DNA of 64,000 bases, taken from Chlorocebus sabaeus. Taxonomy: Eukaryota; Chordata; Mammalia; Primates; Cercopithecidae. Where the stretch lies: positions 61,313,435-61,377,434 of the forward strand of contig NC_132904.1 of assembly GCF_047675955.1 (NCBI RefSeq), in the 5' to 3' direction. The position numbers and the translations under genes are program-made. Below the pieces are notes generated by a model that searched no databases, was not told the origin of the DNA, and worked only from the letters and a program-made list of their open reading frames with translations. Positions 46,471 through 60,300 of the stretch are shown piece after piece (position 1 is the first letter of the stretch; every line of letters begins with the position of its first letter).

Positions 46471-49400
46471 GCTATAGTGAAAAAGGAAATATCTTCTGTT
46501 CAAAACTGGAAAGAAGCTTTGTGAGAAACTGCTCTGTGTTCTGTTAATTTATCTCACAGAGTTACATCTTTCCCTTCAAGAAGCCTTTCGCTAAGGCTGT
46601 TCTTGTGGAATTGGCAAAGGGATATTTTGAAGCCCACAGAGGGCTATGTTGAAAAAGGAAATATCTTCCGTTCAAAACAGGAAAGAAGCTTTCTGAGAAA
46701 CTGCTCTGTGTTCTGTTAGTTCATCTCACAGAGTTACATCTTTCCCTTCAAGAAGCCTTTCCCTAAGACTGTTCTTGTGGAATTGGCAAAAGGATATTTG
46801 GAAGCCCTTAGAAGGCTATGGTGAAAAAGGAAATAATCTTACGGTCAAAACTGGAAAGAAGCTTTCTGAGAAACTGCTCTGTGTTCTGTTAATTCATCTC
46901 ACAGAGTTACATCTTTCCCTTCAAGAAACCTTTCGCTAAGGCTGTTGTTCTGGAATTTGCAAAGGGATATTTGGAAGCCCATAGAGGGCTATGGTGAAAA
47001 AGGAAATATCTTCCGTTCAAAACTGGAAAGAAGCTTTCTGAGAAACTGCTCTGTGTTCTGTTAATTCATCTCACAGAGTTACATCTTTCCATTGAAGAAA
47101 CCTTTCGCTAAGGCTGTTGTTCTGGAATTGGCAAAGGGATATTTGGAAGCCCATAGAGGTCTACGGTGAAAAAAGAATTATCTTCCGTTCAAAACAGGAA
47201 AGAAGCGTTCTGAGAAACTGCTCTGTGTTCTGTTAATTCATCTCACAGAGTTACATCTTTCCCTTCAAGAAGACTTTCGCTAAGGCTGTTCTTGTGGAAT
47301 TGGCAAAGGGATATTTGGAAGCCCATAGAAGGCTATGGTGAAAAAGAAATACCTTCTGTTCAAAACTGGAAAGAATCCTTCTGTGAAACTGCTCTGTGTT
47401 CTGTTAATTCATCTCACAGAGTTACATCTTTACCTTCAACAAGCCTTTCCCTAAGGCTGTTCTTGTGGAATTGGCAAAGGGATATTTGGAAGCCCATAGA
47501 GGGCTATGGTGAAAAAGGAAATATCTTCCGTTCAAAACTGGAAAGAAGCTTTTAGAGAATCTGCTCTGTGTTCTGTTAGTTCATCTCACAGAGTTACATC
47601 TTTCCCTTCAAGAAGCCTTGCACTAAGGCTGTTCTTGTGGAATTGGCAAAGGGATATTTGGAACCCCTAGAGGGCTATGGTGAAAAAGGAAATATCTTCC
47701 GTTCAAAACTGGAAAGACGGTTTCTGAGAAACTGCTCTGTGTTCTCTTAATTTATCTCACAGAGTTACATCTTTCCCTTCAAGAAGCCTTTCGCTAAGGC
47801 TGTTCTTGTGGAATTTGCAAAGGGATATTTGGAAGCCTATAGAGGTCTATGGTGAAAAAGGAAATATCTTCCGTTCAAAACTCGAAAGAAGCTTTCTGAG
47901 AAACTGCTCTGTGTTCTGTTAATTCATCTCACAGAGTTACATCTTTCCCTTCAAGAAGCCTTTCGCTAAGGCTGTTCTTGTGGAATTGGCAAAGGGATAT
48001 TTGGAATCCCCTAGAGGGCTATGGTGAAAAAGGAAATATCTTCCGTTCACAACTGGAAAGAAGCGTTCTGAGAAACTGCTCTGTGTTCTGTTAATTCATC
48101 TCACAGAGTTACATCTTTACCTTCAACAAGCCTTTCGCTAATGCTGTTCTTGTGGCATTGGCAAAGGGATATTTGGGAGCCCATAGAGGGCTACGGTGAA
48201 AAAGGAAATATCTTCCGTTCAAAACTGGAAAGAAGCTTTCTGAGAAACTGCTCTGTGTTCTGTTAATTCATCTCACAGAGTTACATCTTTCCCTTCAAGA
48301 AGCCTTTTGAAAAGGCTGTTCTTGTGGAATTGGCAAAGGGATATTTGGAGGCCCATAGAGGGCTATAGTGAAAAAGGAAATATCTTCTGTTCAAAACTGG
48401 AAAGAAGCTTTGTGAGAAACTGCTCTGTGTTCTGTTAATTCATCTCACAGAGTTACATCTTTCCCTTCAAGAAGCCTTTCGCTAAGGCTGTTCTTGTGGA
48501 ATTGGCAAAGGGATATTTGGAAGCCCATAGAGGGCTATGGTGAAAAAAGAAATATCTTCCGTTCAAAACTGGAAAGAAGCGTTCTGAGAAACTGCTCTGT
48601 GTTCTGTTAATTCATCTCACAGAGTTACATCTTTCCCTTCAAGAAGCCTTTCGCTAAGGCTGTTCTTGTGGCATTGGCAAAGGGATATTTGGAAGCCCAT
48701 AGAGGGCTATGGTGAAAAAGGAAATATCTTCCGTTCAAAACTGGAAAGAAGCTTTCTGAGAAACTGCTCTGTGTTCTGTTAGTTCATCTCACAGAGTTAC
48801 ATCTTTCCCTTCAAGAAGCCTTTCGCTAAGACTGTTCCTGTGGAATTCGCAAAGGGATATTTGGAAGCCCATAGAGGGCTATGGTGAAAAAGGAAATAAT
48901 CTTACGGTCAAAACTGGAAAGAAGCTTTCTGTGAAACTGCTCTGTGTTCTCTTAATTTATCTCACAGAGTTACATCTTTCCCTTCAAGAAGCCTTTCGCT
49001 AAGGCTGTTCTTGTGGAATTGGCAAAGGGATATTTGGAAGCCCATAGAGTGCTATGGTGAAAAAGGAAATATCTTCCGTTCAAAACTGGAAAGAAGCCTT
49101 CTGAGAAACTGCTCTGTGTTCTGTTAATTCATCTCACAGAGTTACATCTTTACCTTCAACAAGTCTTTCGCTAAGGCTGTTCTTGTGGCATTGGCAACGG
49201 GATATTTGGAAGCCCATAGAAGGCTACGGTGAAAAAGGAAATATCTTCCGTTCAAAACTGGAAAGAAGCTTTGTGAGAAACTGCTCTGTGTTCTGTTAAT
49301 TCATCTCACAGAGTTACATCTTTCCCTTCAAGAAAGCTTTCGCTAAGACTGTTCTTGTGGAATTGGCAAGGGCATATTTGGAAGCCCATAGAAGGCTATG

Positions 49401-51121
49401 GTGAAAAAGGAAATATCTTCCGTTCAAAACTGGAAAGAAGCCTTCTGAGAAACTGCTCTGTGTTCTGTTAATTCATCTCACAGAGTTACATCTTTACCTT
49501 CAACAAGCCTTTCGCTAAGACTGTTCTTGTGGAATTGGCAAAGTGATATTTGGAAGCCCATAGAAGGCTACGGTTAAAAAGGAAATATCTTACGGTCAAA
49601 ACTGGAAAGAAGCTTTCTGAGAAACTGCTCTGTGTTCTGTTAATTCTTCTCACAGAGTTACATCTTTCCCTTCAAGAAGCCTTTCGCTAAGGCTGTTCTT
49701 GTGTAATTGGCAAAGGGATATTTGGAAGCCCATAGAGGGCTATGGTGAAAAAGGAAATATCTTCCGTTCAAAACTGGAAAGAAGCGTTCTGAGAAACTGC
49801 TCTGTGTTCTGTTAATTCATCTCACAGAGTTACATCTTTCCCTTCAAGAAGCCTTTCGCTAAGGCTGTTCTTGTGGCATTGGCAAAGGGATATTTGGAAT
49901 CCCATAGAGGGCTATGGTGAAAAAGGAAATATCTTCTGTTCAAAACTGGAAAGAAGCTTTCTGAGAAACTCCTCTGTGTTCTGTTAATTCTTCTCACAGA
50001 GTTACATCTTTACCTTCAAGAAGCCTTTCGCTAAGGCTGTTCTTGTGGAATTGGCAAAGGGATATTTGGAAGCCCATAGAGGCCTATGGTGAAAAAGGAA
50101 ATATCGTAAGTTCAAAACTGGAAAGAAGCGTTCTGAGAAACTGCTCTGTGTTCTGTTAATTCATCTCACAGAGTTATATCTTTCCCTTCAAGAAGCCTTA
50201 TGCTAAGGCTGTTATTTTGGCATTGGCAAAGGGATATTTGGAAGCCCATAGAGGGCTATGGTGAAAAAGGAAATATCTTCCGTTCAAAACTGGAAAGAAG
50301 CTTTCTGAGAAACTGCTCTGTGTTCTGTTAGTTCATCTCACAGAGTTACATCTTTCCCTGCAAGAAGCCTTTCGCTAAGGCTGTTCTTGTGGAATTGGCA
50401 AAGGGATATTTGGAAGCACATAGAGGGCTATGGTGAAAAAGGAAATATCTTACGGTGAAAACTAGAAAGAAGGTTTCTGAGAAACTACTCTGTGTTCTCT
50501 TAATTTGTCTCACAGAGTTACATCTTTCCCTTCAAGAAGCCTTTCGCTAAGGCTGTTCTTGTGGAATTGGCAAAGGGATATTTGGAAGCCCATAGAGGGC
50601 TATGGTGAAAAAGGAAATATCTTCCGTGCAAAACTGGAAAGAAGCTTTCTGAGAAACTGCTCTGTGTTCTGTTAATTCATCTCACAGAGTTACATCTTTC
50701 CCTTCAAGAAACCTTTCGCTAAGGCTGTTGTTCTGGAATTTGCAAAGGGATATTTGGAAGCCCATAGAGGTCTATGGTGAAAAAGGAAATATCTTCCGTT
50801 CAAAACTGGAAAGAAGCGTTCTGAGAAACTGCTCTGTGTTCTGTTAATTCATCTCACAGAGTTACATCTTTCCCTTCGAGAAACCTTTCGCTAAGGCTGT
50901 TGTTCTGGAATTTGCAAAGGAATATTTGGAAGCCCATAGAGGGCTATGGTGAAAAAGGAAATATCTTCCGTTCAAAACTGGAAAGAAGCTTTCTGAGAAA
51001 CTGCTCTGTGTTCTGCTCATTCATCTCACAGAGTTACATCTTTCCCTTCAAGAAGCCTTTCGATAAGGCTGTTCTTGTGGAATTGGCAAAGGGATATTTG
51101 GAAGCCCATAGAGGGCTATAG
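46471..51121 (+). repeat. About 4.6-kb tandem duplication, right copy (27 monomers)
   Basis: Second copy of 42172-46470, longer by 345 bp because m29-m31 are intact at 48828-49344. From the marker monomer at 45733 to that at 50377 the period is 4644 bp, exactly 27 x 172. Differences from the left copy are few: GAATCCTTC near 47373, CCCTTAGAAGG near 46806 and AAAGGAATATT near 50918. X1/X2 are present at 47968-48311. No gene is seen. Confidence 0.78.
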
Positions 51122-54100
51122 TGAAAAAGGAAATATCTTCTGTTCAAAACTGGAAAGAAGCTTTCTGAGAAACTGCTCTGTGTTCTGTTAATTCATCTCA
51201 CAGAGTTACATCTTTCCCTCAAGAAGCCTTTCGCTAAGGCTGTTCTTGTGGAATTGGCAAAGGGATATTTGGAAGACCCTAGAGGGCTATGGTGAAAAAG
51301 GAAATATCTTCCGTTCAAAACTGGAAAGAAGCGTTCTGAGAAACTGCTCTGTGTTCAGTTAATTCATCACACAGAGTTACATCTTTACCTTCAACAAGCC
51401 TTTCGCTAAGGCTGTTCTTGTGGAATTGGCAAAGGGATATTTGGAAGCCCATAGAGGGCTACGGTGAAAAAGGAAATATCTTCCGGTCAAAACTGGAAAG
51501 AAGCTTTGTGAGAAACTGCTCTGTGTTCTGTTAATTCATCTCACAGAGTTACATCTTTCCCTTCAAGAAGCCTTTCGCTAAGGCTGTTCTTGTGGAATTG
51601 GCAAAGGGATATTTGGAATCCCCTTGAGGGCTATGGTGAAAAAAGAAATATCTTCCGTTCAAAACTGGAAAGAAGTGTTCTGAGAAACTGCTCTGTGTTC
51701 TGTTAATTCATCTCACAGAGTTACATCTTTCCCTTCAAGAAGCATTGCGCTAAGTTTGTTCTTGTGGCATTGGCAAAGGAATATTTGGAAGCCCATAGAG
51801 GGCTATGGTGAAAAAGGAAATATCTTCCGTTCAAAACTGGAAAGAAGCTTTCTGAGAAACTGCTCTGTGTTCTGTTAGTTCATCTCACAGAGTTACATCT
51901 TTCCCTTCAAGAAGCCTTTCGCTAAGGCTGTTCTTGTGGAATTGGCAAAGGGATATTTGGAAGCCCATAGAAGGATATGGTGAAAAAGGAAATATCTTCC
52001 GTTGAAAACTGGAAAGAAGCCTTCTGAGAAACTGCTCTGTGTTCAGTTAATTAATCTCACAGAGTTACATCTTTACCTTCAACAAGCCTTTCGCTAAGGC
52101 TGTTCTTGTGGAATTGGCAAAGGGATATTTGGAAGCCCATAGAGGTCTACGGTGAAAAAGGAAATATCTTCCGTTCAAAACTGGAAAGAAGCTTTCTGAG
52201 AAACTGCTCTGTGTTCTGTTAATTCATCTCACAGAGTTACATCTTTCCCTTCAAGAAGCCTTTCGCTAAGGCTGTTCTTGTGGCATTGGCAAAGGGATAT
52301 TTGGAAGCCCATAGAGGTCTATGGTGAAAAAGGAAATATCTTCCGTTCAAAACTGGAAAGAAGCTTTTTGAGAAACTGCTCTGTGTTCTGTTAGTTCATC
52401 TCACAGAGTTACATCTTTCCCTTCAAGAAGCTTTTCGCTAAGACTGTTCTTGTGGAAATGGCAAAGGGATATTTGGAAGCCCATAGAGGGCTATGGTGAA
52501 AAAGGAAATATCTTCCGTTCAAAACTGGAAAGAAGCGTTCTGAGAAACTGCTCTGTGTTCTGTTAATTCATCTCACAGAGTTACATCTTTCCCTTCAGGA
52601 AGCTTTTCTCTAAGGCTGTTCTTGTGGCATTGGCAAAGGGATATTTGGAAGCCCATAGAGTGCTATGGTGAAAAAGGAAATATCTTCCGTTCGAAACTGG
52701 AAAGAAGCTTTCTGAGAAACTGCTCTGTGTTCTGTTAGTTCATCTCACAGAGTTACGTCTTTCCCTTCAAGAAGCCTTTCGCTAAGGCTGTTCTTGTGGA
52801 ATTGGCAAAGGGATATTTGGAAGCCCATAGAAGGATATGGTGAAAAAGGAAATATCTTCCGTTCAAAACTGGAAAGAAGCCTTCTGAGAAACTGCTCTGT
52901 GTTCAGTTAATTCATCTCACAGAGTTACATCTTTCCCTTCAAGAAGCCTTTTGATAAGGCTGTTCTTGTGGAATTGGCAAAGGGATATTGGGAGGCCCAT
53001 AGAGGGCTATAGTGAAAAAGGAAATATCTTCTGTTCAAAACTGGAAAGAAGCTTTGTGAGAAACTGCTCTGTGTTCTGTTAATTCATCTCACAGAGTTAC
53101 ATCTTTCCCTTCAAGAAGCCTTTCGCTAAGGCTGTTCTTGTGGAATTGGCAAAGGGATATTTGGAAGCCCACAGAGGGCTATGTTGAAAAAGGAAATATC
53201 TTCCGTTCAAAACAGGAAAGAAGCTTTCTGAGAAACTGCTCTGTGTTCTGTTAGTTCATCTCACAGAGTTACATCTTTCCCTTCAAGAAGCCTTTCCCTA
53301 AGACTGTTCTTGTGGAATTCGCAAAGGGATATTTGGAAGCCCATAGAGGGCTATGGTGAAAAAGGAAATAATCTTACGGTCAAAACTGGAAAGAAGCTTT
53401 CTGTGAAACTGCTCTGTGTTCTCTTAATTTATCTCACAGAGTTACATCTTTCCCTTCAAGAAGCCTTTCGCTAAGGCTGTTCTTGTGGAATTGGCAAAGG
53501 GATATTTGGAAGCACATAGAGTGCTATGGTGAAAAAGGAAATATCTTCCGTTCAAAACTGGAAAGAAGCCTTCTGAGAAACTGCTCTGTGTTCTGTTAAT
53601 TCATCTCACAGAGTTACATCTTTACCTTCAACAAGTCTTTCGCTAAGGCTGTTCTTGTGGCATTGGCAACGGGATATTTGGAAGCCCATAGAAGGCTACG
53701 GTGAAAAAGGAAATATCTTCCGTTCAAAACTGGAAAGAAGCTTTGTGAGAAACTGCTCTGTGTTCTGTTAATTCATCTCACAGAGTTACATCTTTCCCTT
53801 CAAGAAGCCTTTCGCTAAGACTGTTCTTGTGGAATTGGCAAGGGCATATTTGGTAGCCCATAGAAGGCTATGGTGAAAAAGGAAATATCTTCCGTTCAAA
53901 ACTGGAAAGAAGCCTTCTGAGAAACTGCTCTGTGTTCTGTTAATTCATCTCACAGAGTTACATCTTTACCTTCAACAAGCCTTTCGCTAAGGCTGTTCTT
54001 GTGGAATTGGCAAAGGGATATTTGGAAGCCCATAGAAGGCTACGGTGAAAAAGGAAATATCTTACGGTCAAAACTGGAAAGAAGCTTTCTGAGAAACTGC

Positions 54101-57100
54101 TCTGTGTTCTGTTAATTCTTCTCACAGAGTTACATCTTTCCCTTCAAGAAGCCTTTCGCTAAGGCTGTTCTTGTGTAATTGGCAAAGGGATATTTGGAAG
54201 CCCATAGAGGGCTATGGTGAAAAAGGAAATATCTTCCGTTCAAAACTGGAAAGAAGCGTTCTGAGAAACTGCTCTGTGTTCTGTTAATTCATCTCACAGA
54301 GTTACATCTTTCCCTTCAAGAAGCCTTTCGCTAAGGCTGTTCTTGTGGCATTGGCAAAGGGATATTTGGAATCCCATAGAGGGCTATGGTGAAAAAGGAA
54401 ATATCTTCTGTTCAAAACTGGAAAGAAGCTTTCTGAGAAACTCCTCTGTGTTCTGTTAATTCTTCTCACAGAGTTACATCTTTACCTTCAAGAAGCCTTT
54501 CGCTAAGGCTGTTCTTGTGGAATTGGCAAAGGGATATTTGGAAGCCCATAGAGGCCTATGGTGAAAAAGGAAATATCGTAAGTTCAAAACTGGAAAGAAG
54601 CGTTCTGAGAAACTGCTCTGTGTTCTGTTAATTCATCTCACAGAGTTATATCTTTCCCTTCAAGAAGCCTTTTGATAAGGCTGTTCTTGTGGAATTGGCA
54701 AAGGGATATTGGGAGGCCCATAGAGGGCTATAGTGAAAAAGGAAATATCTTCTGTTCAAAACTGGAAAGAAGCTTTGTGAGAAACTGCTCTGTGTTCTGT
54801 TAATTCATCTCACAGAGTTACATCTTTCCCTTCAAGAAGCCTTTCCCTAAGACTGTTCTTGTGGAATTGGCAAAAGGATATTTGGAAGCCCTTAGAGGGC
54901 TATGGTGAAAAAGGAAATAATCTTACGGTCAAAACTGGAAAGAAGCTTTCTGTGAAACTGCTCTGTGTTCTCTTAATTTATCTCACAGAGTTACATCTTT
55001 CCCTTCAAGAAGCCTTTCGCTAAGGCTGTTCTTGTGGAATTGGCAAAGGGATATTTGGAAGCCCACAGAGGGCTATGTTGAAAAAGGAAATATCTTCCGT
55101 TCAAAACAGGAAAGAAGCTTTCTGAGAAACTGCTCTGTGTTCTGTTAGTTCATCTCACAGAGTTACATCTTTCCCTTCAAGAAGCCTTTCCCTAAGACTG
55201 TTCTTGTGGAATTGGCAAAAGGATATTTGGAAGCCCTTAGAGGGCTATGGTGAAAAAGGAAATAATCTTACGGTCAAAACTGGAAAGAAGCTTTCTGTGA
55301 AACTGCTCTGTGTTCTCTTAATTTATCTCACAGAGTTACATCTTTCCCTTCAAGAAGCCTTTCGCTAAGGCTGTTCTTGTGGAATTGGCAAAGGGATATT
55401 TGGAAGCCCATAGAGGGCTATGGTGAAAAGGAAATATCTTCCGTTCAAAACTGGAAAGAAGCTTTCTGAGAAACTGCTCTGTGTTCTGTTAATTCATCTC
55501 ACAGAGTTACATCTTTCCCTTCAAGAAGCCTTTCGCTAAGACTGTTCTTGTGGAATTGGCAAGGGGATATTTGGAAGCCCATAGAAGGCTATGGTGAAAA
55601 AGGAAATATCTTCCGTTCAAAACTGGAAAGAAGCCTTCTGAGAAACTGCTCTGTGTTCTGTTAATTCATCTCACAGAGTTACATCTTTACCTTCAACAAG
55701 CCTTTCGCTAAGGCTGTTCTTGTGGAATTGGCAAAGGGATATTTGGAAGCCCATAGAAGTCTACGGTGAAAAAGGAAATATCTTACGGTCAAAACTGGAA
55801 AGAAGCTCTCTGAGAAACTGCTCTGTGTTCTGTTAATTCATCTCACAGAGTTACATCTTTCCCTTCAAGAAGCCTTTCGCTAAGGCTGTTCTTGTGTAAT
55901 TGGTAAAGGGATATTAGGAAGCCCATAGAGGGCTATGGTGAAAAAGGAAATATCTTCCGTTCAAAACTGGAAAGAAGCGTTCTGAGAAACTGCTCTGTGT
56001 TCTGTTAATTCATCTCACAGAGTTACATCTTTCCCTTCAAGAAGCCTTTCGCTAAGGTTGTTCTTGTGGAATTGGCAAAGGGATATTTGGAAGCCCATAG
56101 AGGGCTATGGTGAAAAAGGAAATATCTTTCGATCAAAACTGGAAAGAAGCGTTCTGAGAAACTGCTCTGTGTTCTGTTAATTCATCTCACAGAGTTATAT
56201 CTTACACTTCAAGAAGCCTTACGATAAGGCTGTTCTTTTGGCATTGTCAAAGGGATATTTGGAAGCCCATAGAGGGCTATGGTGAAAAAGGAAATATCTT
56301 CCGTTCAAAACTGGAAACAAGCTTTCTGAGAAACTGCTCTGTGTTCTGTTAGTTCATCTCACAGAGTTACATCTTTCCCTTCAAGAAGCCTTTCGCTAAG
56401 ACTGTTCTTGTGGAATTGGCAAAGGGATATTTGGAAGCACATGGAGGGCTATGGTGAAAAAGGAAATATCTTACGATCAAAACTAGAAAGAAGGTTTCTG
56501 AGAAACTGCTCTGTGTTCTCTTAATTTATCTCACAGAGTTACATCTTTCCCTTCAAGAAGCCTTTCGCTAAGGCTGTTCTTGTGGAATTGGCAAAGGGAT
56601 ATTTGGAAGCCCATAGAGGGCTATGGTGAAAAAGGAAATATCTTCCGTTCAAAACTGGAAAGAAGCTTTCTGAGAAACTGCTCTGTGTTCTGTTAATTCA
56701 TCTCACAGAGTTACATCTTTCCCTTCAAGAAACCTTTCGCTAAGGCTGTTGTTCTGGAATTTGCAAAGGGATATTTGGAAGCCCATAGAGGGCTATGGTG
56801 AAAAAGGAAATATCTTCCGTTCAAAACTGGAAAGAAGCTTTCTGAGAAACTGCTCTGTGTTCTGTTAATTCATCTCACAGAGTTACATCTTTCCCTTCAA
56901 GAAACCTTTCGCTAAGGCTGTTGTTCTGGAATTGGCAAAGGGATATTTGGAAGCCCATAGAGGTCTACGGTGAAAAAAGAAATATCTTCCGTTCAAAACA
57001 GGAAAGAAGCGTTCTGAGAAACTGCTCTGTGTTCTGTTAATTCATCTCACCGAGTTACATCTTTCCCTTCAAGAAGACTTTCGCTAAGGCTGTTCTTGTG

Positions 57101-57380
57101 GAATTGGCAAAGGGATATTTGGAAGCCCATAGAAGGCTATGGTGAAAAAGAAATACCTTCCGTTCAAAACTGGAAAGAAGCCTTCTGTGAAACTGCTCTG
57201 TGTTCTGTTAATTCATCTCACAGAGTTACATCTTTACCTTCAACAAGCCTTTCCCTAAGGCTGTTCTTGTGGAATTGGCAAAGGGATATTTGGAAGCCCA
57301 TAGAGGGCTATGGTGAAAAAGGAAATATCTTCCGTTCAAAACTGGAAAGAAGCTTTTAGAGAATCTGCTCTGTGTTCTGT
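51122..57380 (+). repeat. Unit 7, left part: rearranged relative of 25103-29700
   Basis: Follows m1-m4 of the marker unit at 50377. It contains m5-m7, the Y block (51580-52267), the GAAGCTTTTTGAG and TTCAGGAAGCTTTTCTC monomers, the ATATTGGGAGGCCC and CCCACAGAGGG monomers, and an m9/m29 hybrid with GGAATTCGC near 53317. It continues with m30-m36, a jump at about 54667 back to the GATAAGG/GGGAGGCCC monomer, a local m9 doublet (54849-55366) and m10-m22. Order and rare variants mostly match unit 5, with different internal deletions. No gene is seen. Confidence 0.7.
54849..55366 (+). repeat. Local two-monomer duplication (345 bp) of the m9 type
   Basis: The 173-bp m9 monomer (AAGACTG, GGCAAAAGGATATTTGG, GCCCTTAGAGG, AAATAATCTTACGG) lies at 54849-55021 and again at 55194-55366. 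The CCCACAGAGGGCTATGTTG monomer (55022-55193) sits between them. Elsewhere this pair occurs once per unit (for example 27338-27681). The doublet is the smallest-scale duplication that I can date by shared variants. Confidence 0.72.
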
Positions 57381-60300
57381 TAGTTCATCTCACAATGTTA
57401 CATCTTTCCCTTCAAGAAGCCTTGCACTAAGGCTGTTCTTGTGGAATCGGCAAAGGGATATTTGGAACCCCTAGAGGGCTATGGTGAAAAAGGAAATATC
57501 TTCCGTTCAAAACTGGAAAGACGGTTTCTGAGAAACTGCTCTGTGTTCTCTTAATTTATCTCACAGAGTTACATCTTTCCCTTCAAGAAGCCTCTCGCTA
57601 AGGCTGTTCTTGTGGAATTTGCAAAAGGGATATTTGGAAGCCTATAGAGGTCTATGGGGAAAAAGGAAATATCTTCCGTTCAAAACTGGAAAGAAGCTTT
57701 CTGAGAAACTGCTCTGTGTTCTGTTAATTCATCTCACAGAGTTACATCTTTCCCTTCAAGAAGCCTTTCGCTAAGGCTGTTCTTGTGGAATTGGCAAAGG
57801 GATATTTGGAAGCCCCTAGAGGGCTATGGTGAAAAAGGAAATATCTTCCGTTCACAACTGGAAAGAAGCGTTCTGAGAAACTGCTCTGTGTTCTGTTAAT
57901 TCATCTCACAGAGTTACATCTTTACCTTCAACAATCCTTTCGCTAAGGCTGTTCTTGTGGCATTGGCAAAGGGATATTTGGGAGCCCATAGAGGGCTACG
58001 GTGAAAAAGGAAATCTCTTCCGTTCAAAACTGGAAAGAAGCTTTCTGAGAAACTGCTCTGTGTTCTGTTAATTCATCTCACAGAGTTACATCTTTCCCTT
58101 CAAGAAGCCTTTTGATAAGGCTGTTCTTGTGGAATTGGCAAAGGGATATTTGGAGGCCCATAGAGGGCTATAGTGAAAAAGGAAATATCTTCTGTTCAAT
58201 ACTGGAAAGAAGCTTTGTGAGAAACTGCTCTGTGTTCTGTTAATTCATCTCACAGAGTTACATCTTTCCCTTCAAGAAGCCTTTCGCTAAGGCTGTTCTT
58301 GTGGAATTGGCAAAGGGATATTTGGAAGCCCATAGAGGGCTATGGTGAAAAAAGAAATATCTTCCGTTCAAAACTGGAAAGAAGCGTTCTGAGAAACTGC
58401 TCTGTGTTCTGTTAATTCATCTCACAGAGTTACATCTTTCCCTTCAAGAAGCCTTTCGCTAAGGCTGTTCTTGTGGAATTGGCAAAGGGATATTTGGAAG
58501 CCCATAGAAGGCTATGGTGAAAAAGGAAATACCTTCCGTTCAAAACTGGAAAGAAGCCTTCTGTGAAACTGCACTGTGTTCTGTTAATTCATCTCACAGA
58601 GTTACATCTTTACCTTCAACAAGCCTTTCGCTAAGGCTGTTCTTGTGGAATTGGCAAAGGGATATTTGGAAGCCCAATTAGGGCTATGGTGAAAAAGGAA
58701 ATATCTTCCGTTCAAAACTGGAAAGAAGCTTTCTGAGAAACTGCTCTGTGTTCTGTTAGTTCATCTCACAGAGTTACATCTTTCCCTTCAAGAAGCCTTG
58801 CACTAAGGCTGTTCTTGTGGAATTGGCAAAGTGATATTTGGAACCCCTAGAGGGCTATGGTGAAAAAGGAAATATCATCCGTTCAAAACTGGAAAGACGG
58901 TTTCTGAGAAACTGCTCTGTGTTCTCTTAATTTATCTCACAGAGTTACATCTTTCCCTTAAAGAAGCCTTTCGCTAAGGCTGTTCTTGTGGAATTTGCAA
59001 AGGGATATTTGGGAGCCTAAAGAGGTCTATGGGGAAAAAGGAAATGTCTTCCGTTCAAAACTGGAAAGAAGCTTTCTGAGAAACTGCTCTGTGTTCTGTT
59101 AATTCATCTCACAGAGTTACATCTTTCCCTTCAAGAAGCCTTTCGCTAAGACTGTTCTTGTGGAATTGGCAAGGGGATATTTGGAAGCCCATAGAAGGCT
59201 ATGGTGAAAAAGGAAATATCTTCCGTTCAAAACTGGAAAGAAGCCTTCTGAGAAACTGCTCTGTGTTCTGTTAATTCATCTCACAGAGTTACATCTTTAC
59301 CTTCAACAAGCCTTTCGCTAAGGCTGTTCTTGTGGCATTGGCAAAGGGATATTTGGAAGCCCATAGAAGGCTACGGTGAAAAAGGAAATATCTTTCGGTC
59401 AAAACTGGAAAGAAGCTTTCTGAGAAACTGCTCTGTGTTCTGTTAATTCATCTCACAGAGTTACATCTTTCCCTTCAAGAAGCCTTTCGCTAAGGCTGTT
59501 CTTGTGTAATTGGCAAAGGGATATTTGGAAGCCCATAGAGGGCTATGGTGAAAAAGGAAATATCTTCCGTTCAAAACTGGAAAGAAGCGTTCTGAGAAAC
59601 TGCTCTGTGTTCTGTTAATTCATCTCACAGAGTTACATCTTTCCCTTCAAGAAGCCTTTCGCTAAGGCAGTTCTTGTGGCATTGGCAAAGGGATATTTGG
59701 AAGCCCATAGAGGGCTTGTTGAAAAAGGAAATATCTTCCGTTGAAAACTGGAAACAAGCTTTCTGAGAAACTGCTCTGTGTTCCGTTAATTCTTCTCACA
59801 GAGTTACATCTTTCCCTTCAAGAAGCCTTTCGCTAAGGCTGTTCTTGTGGAATCGGCAAAGGGATATTTGGAAGCCCATAGAGGGCTATTGTGAAAAAGG
59901 AAATATCTTTCGTTCAAAACTGGAAAGAAGCGTTCTGAGAAACTGCTCTGTGTTCTGTTAATTCATCTCACAGAGCTACATCTTTCCCTTCAGGAAGCTT
60001 TTCTCTAAGGCTGTTCTTGTGGCATTGGCAAAGGGATATTTGGAAGCCCATAGAGGGCTATGGTGAAAAAGGAAATATCTTCCGTTCAAAACTGGAAAGA
60101 AGCTTTCTGAGAAACTGCTCTGTGTTCTGTTAGTTCATCTCACAGAGTTACATCTTTCCCTTCAAGAAGCCTTTCGCTAAGGCTGTTCTTGTGGAATTTG
60201 CAAAGGGATATTTGGAAGCACATAGAGGGCTACGGTGAAAAAGGAAATATCTTACGGTCAAAACTAGAAAGAAGGATTCTGAGAAACTGCTCTGTGTTCT

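Noticed and set aside
59700..59770. Possible insertion or break where GGGCTTGTTG shortens the monomer
   Set aside because: Only a few bases are lost and phase continues; no foreign sequence is present.
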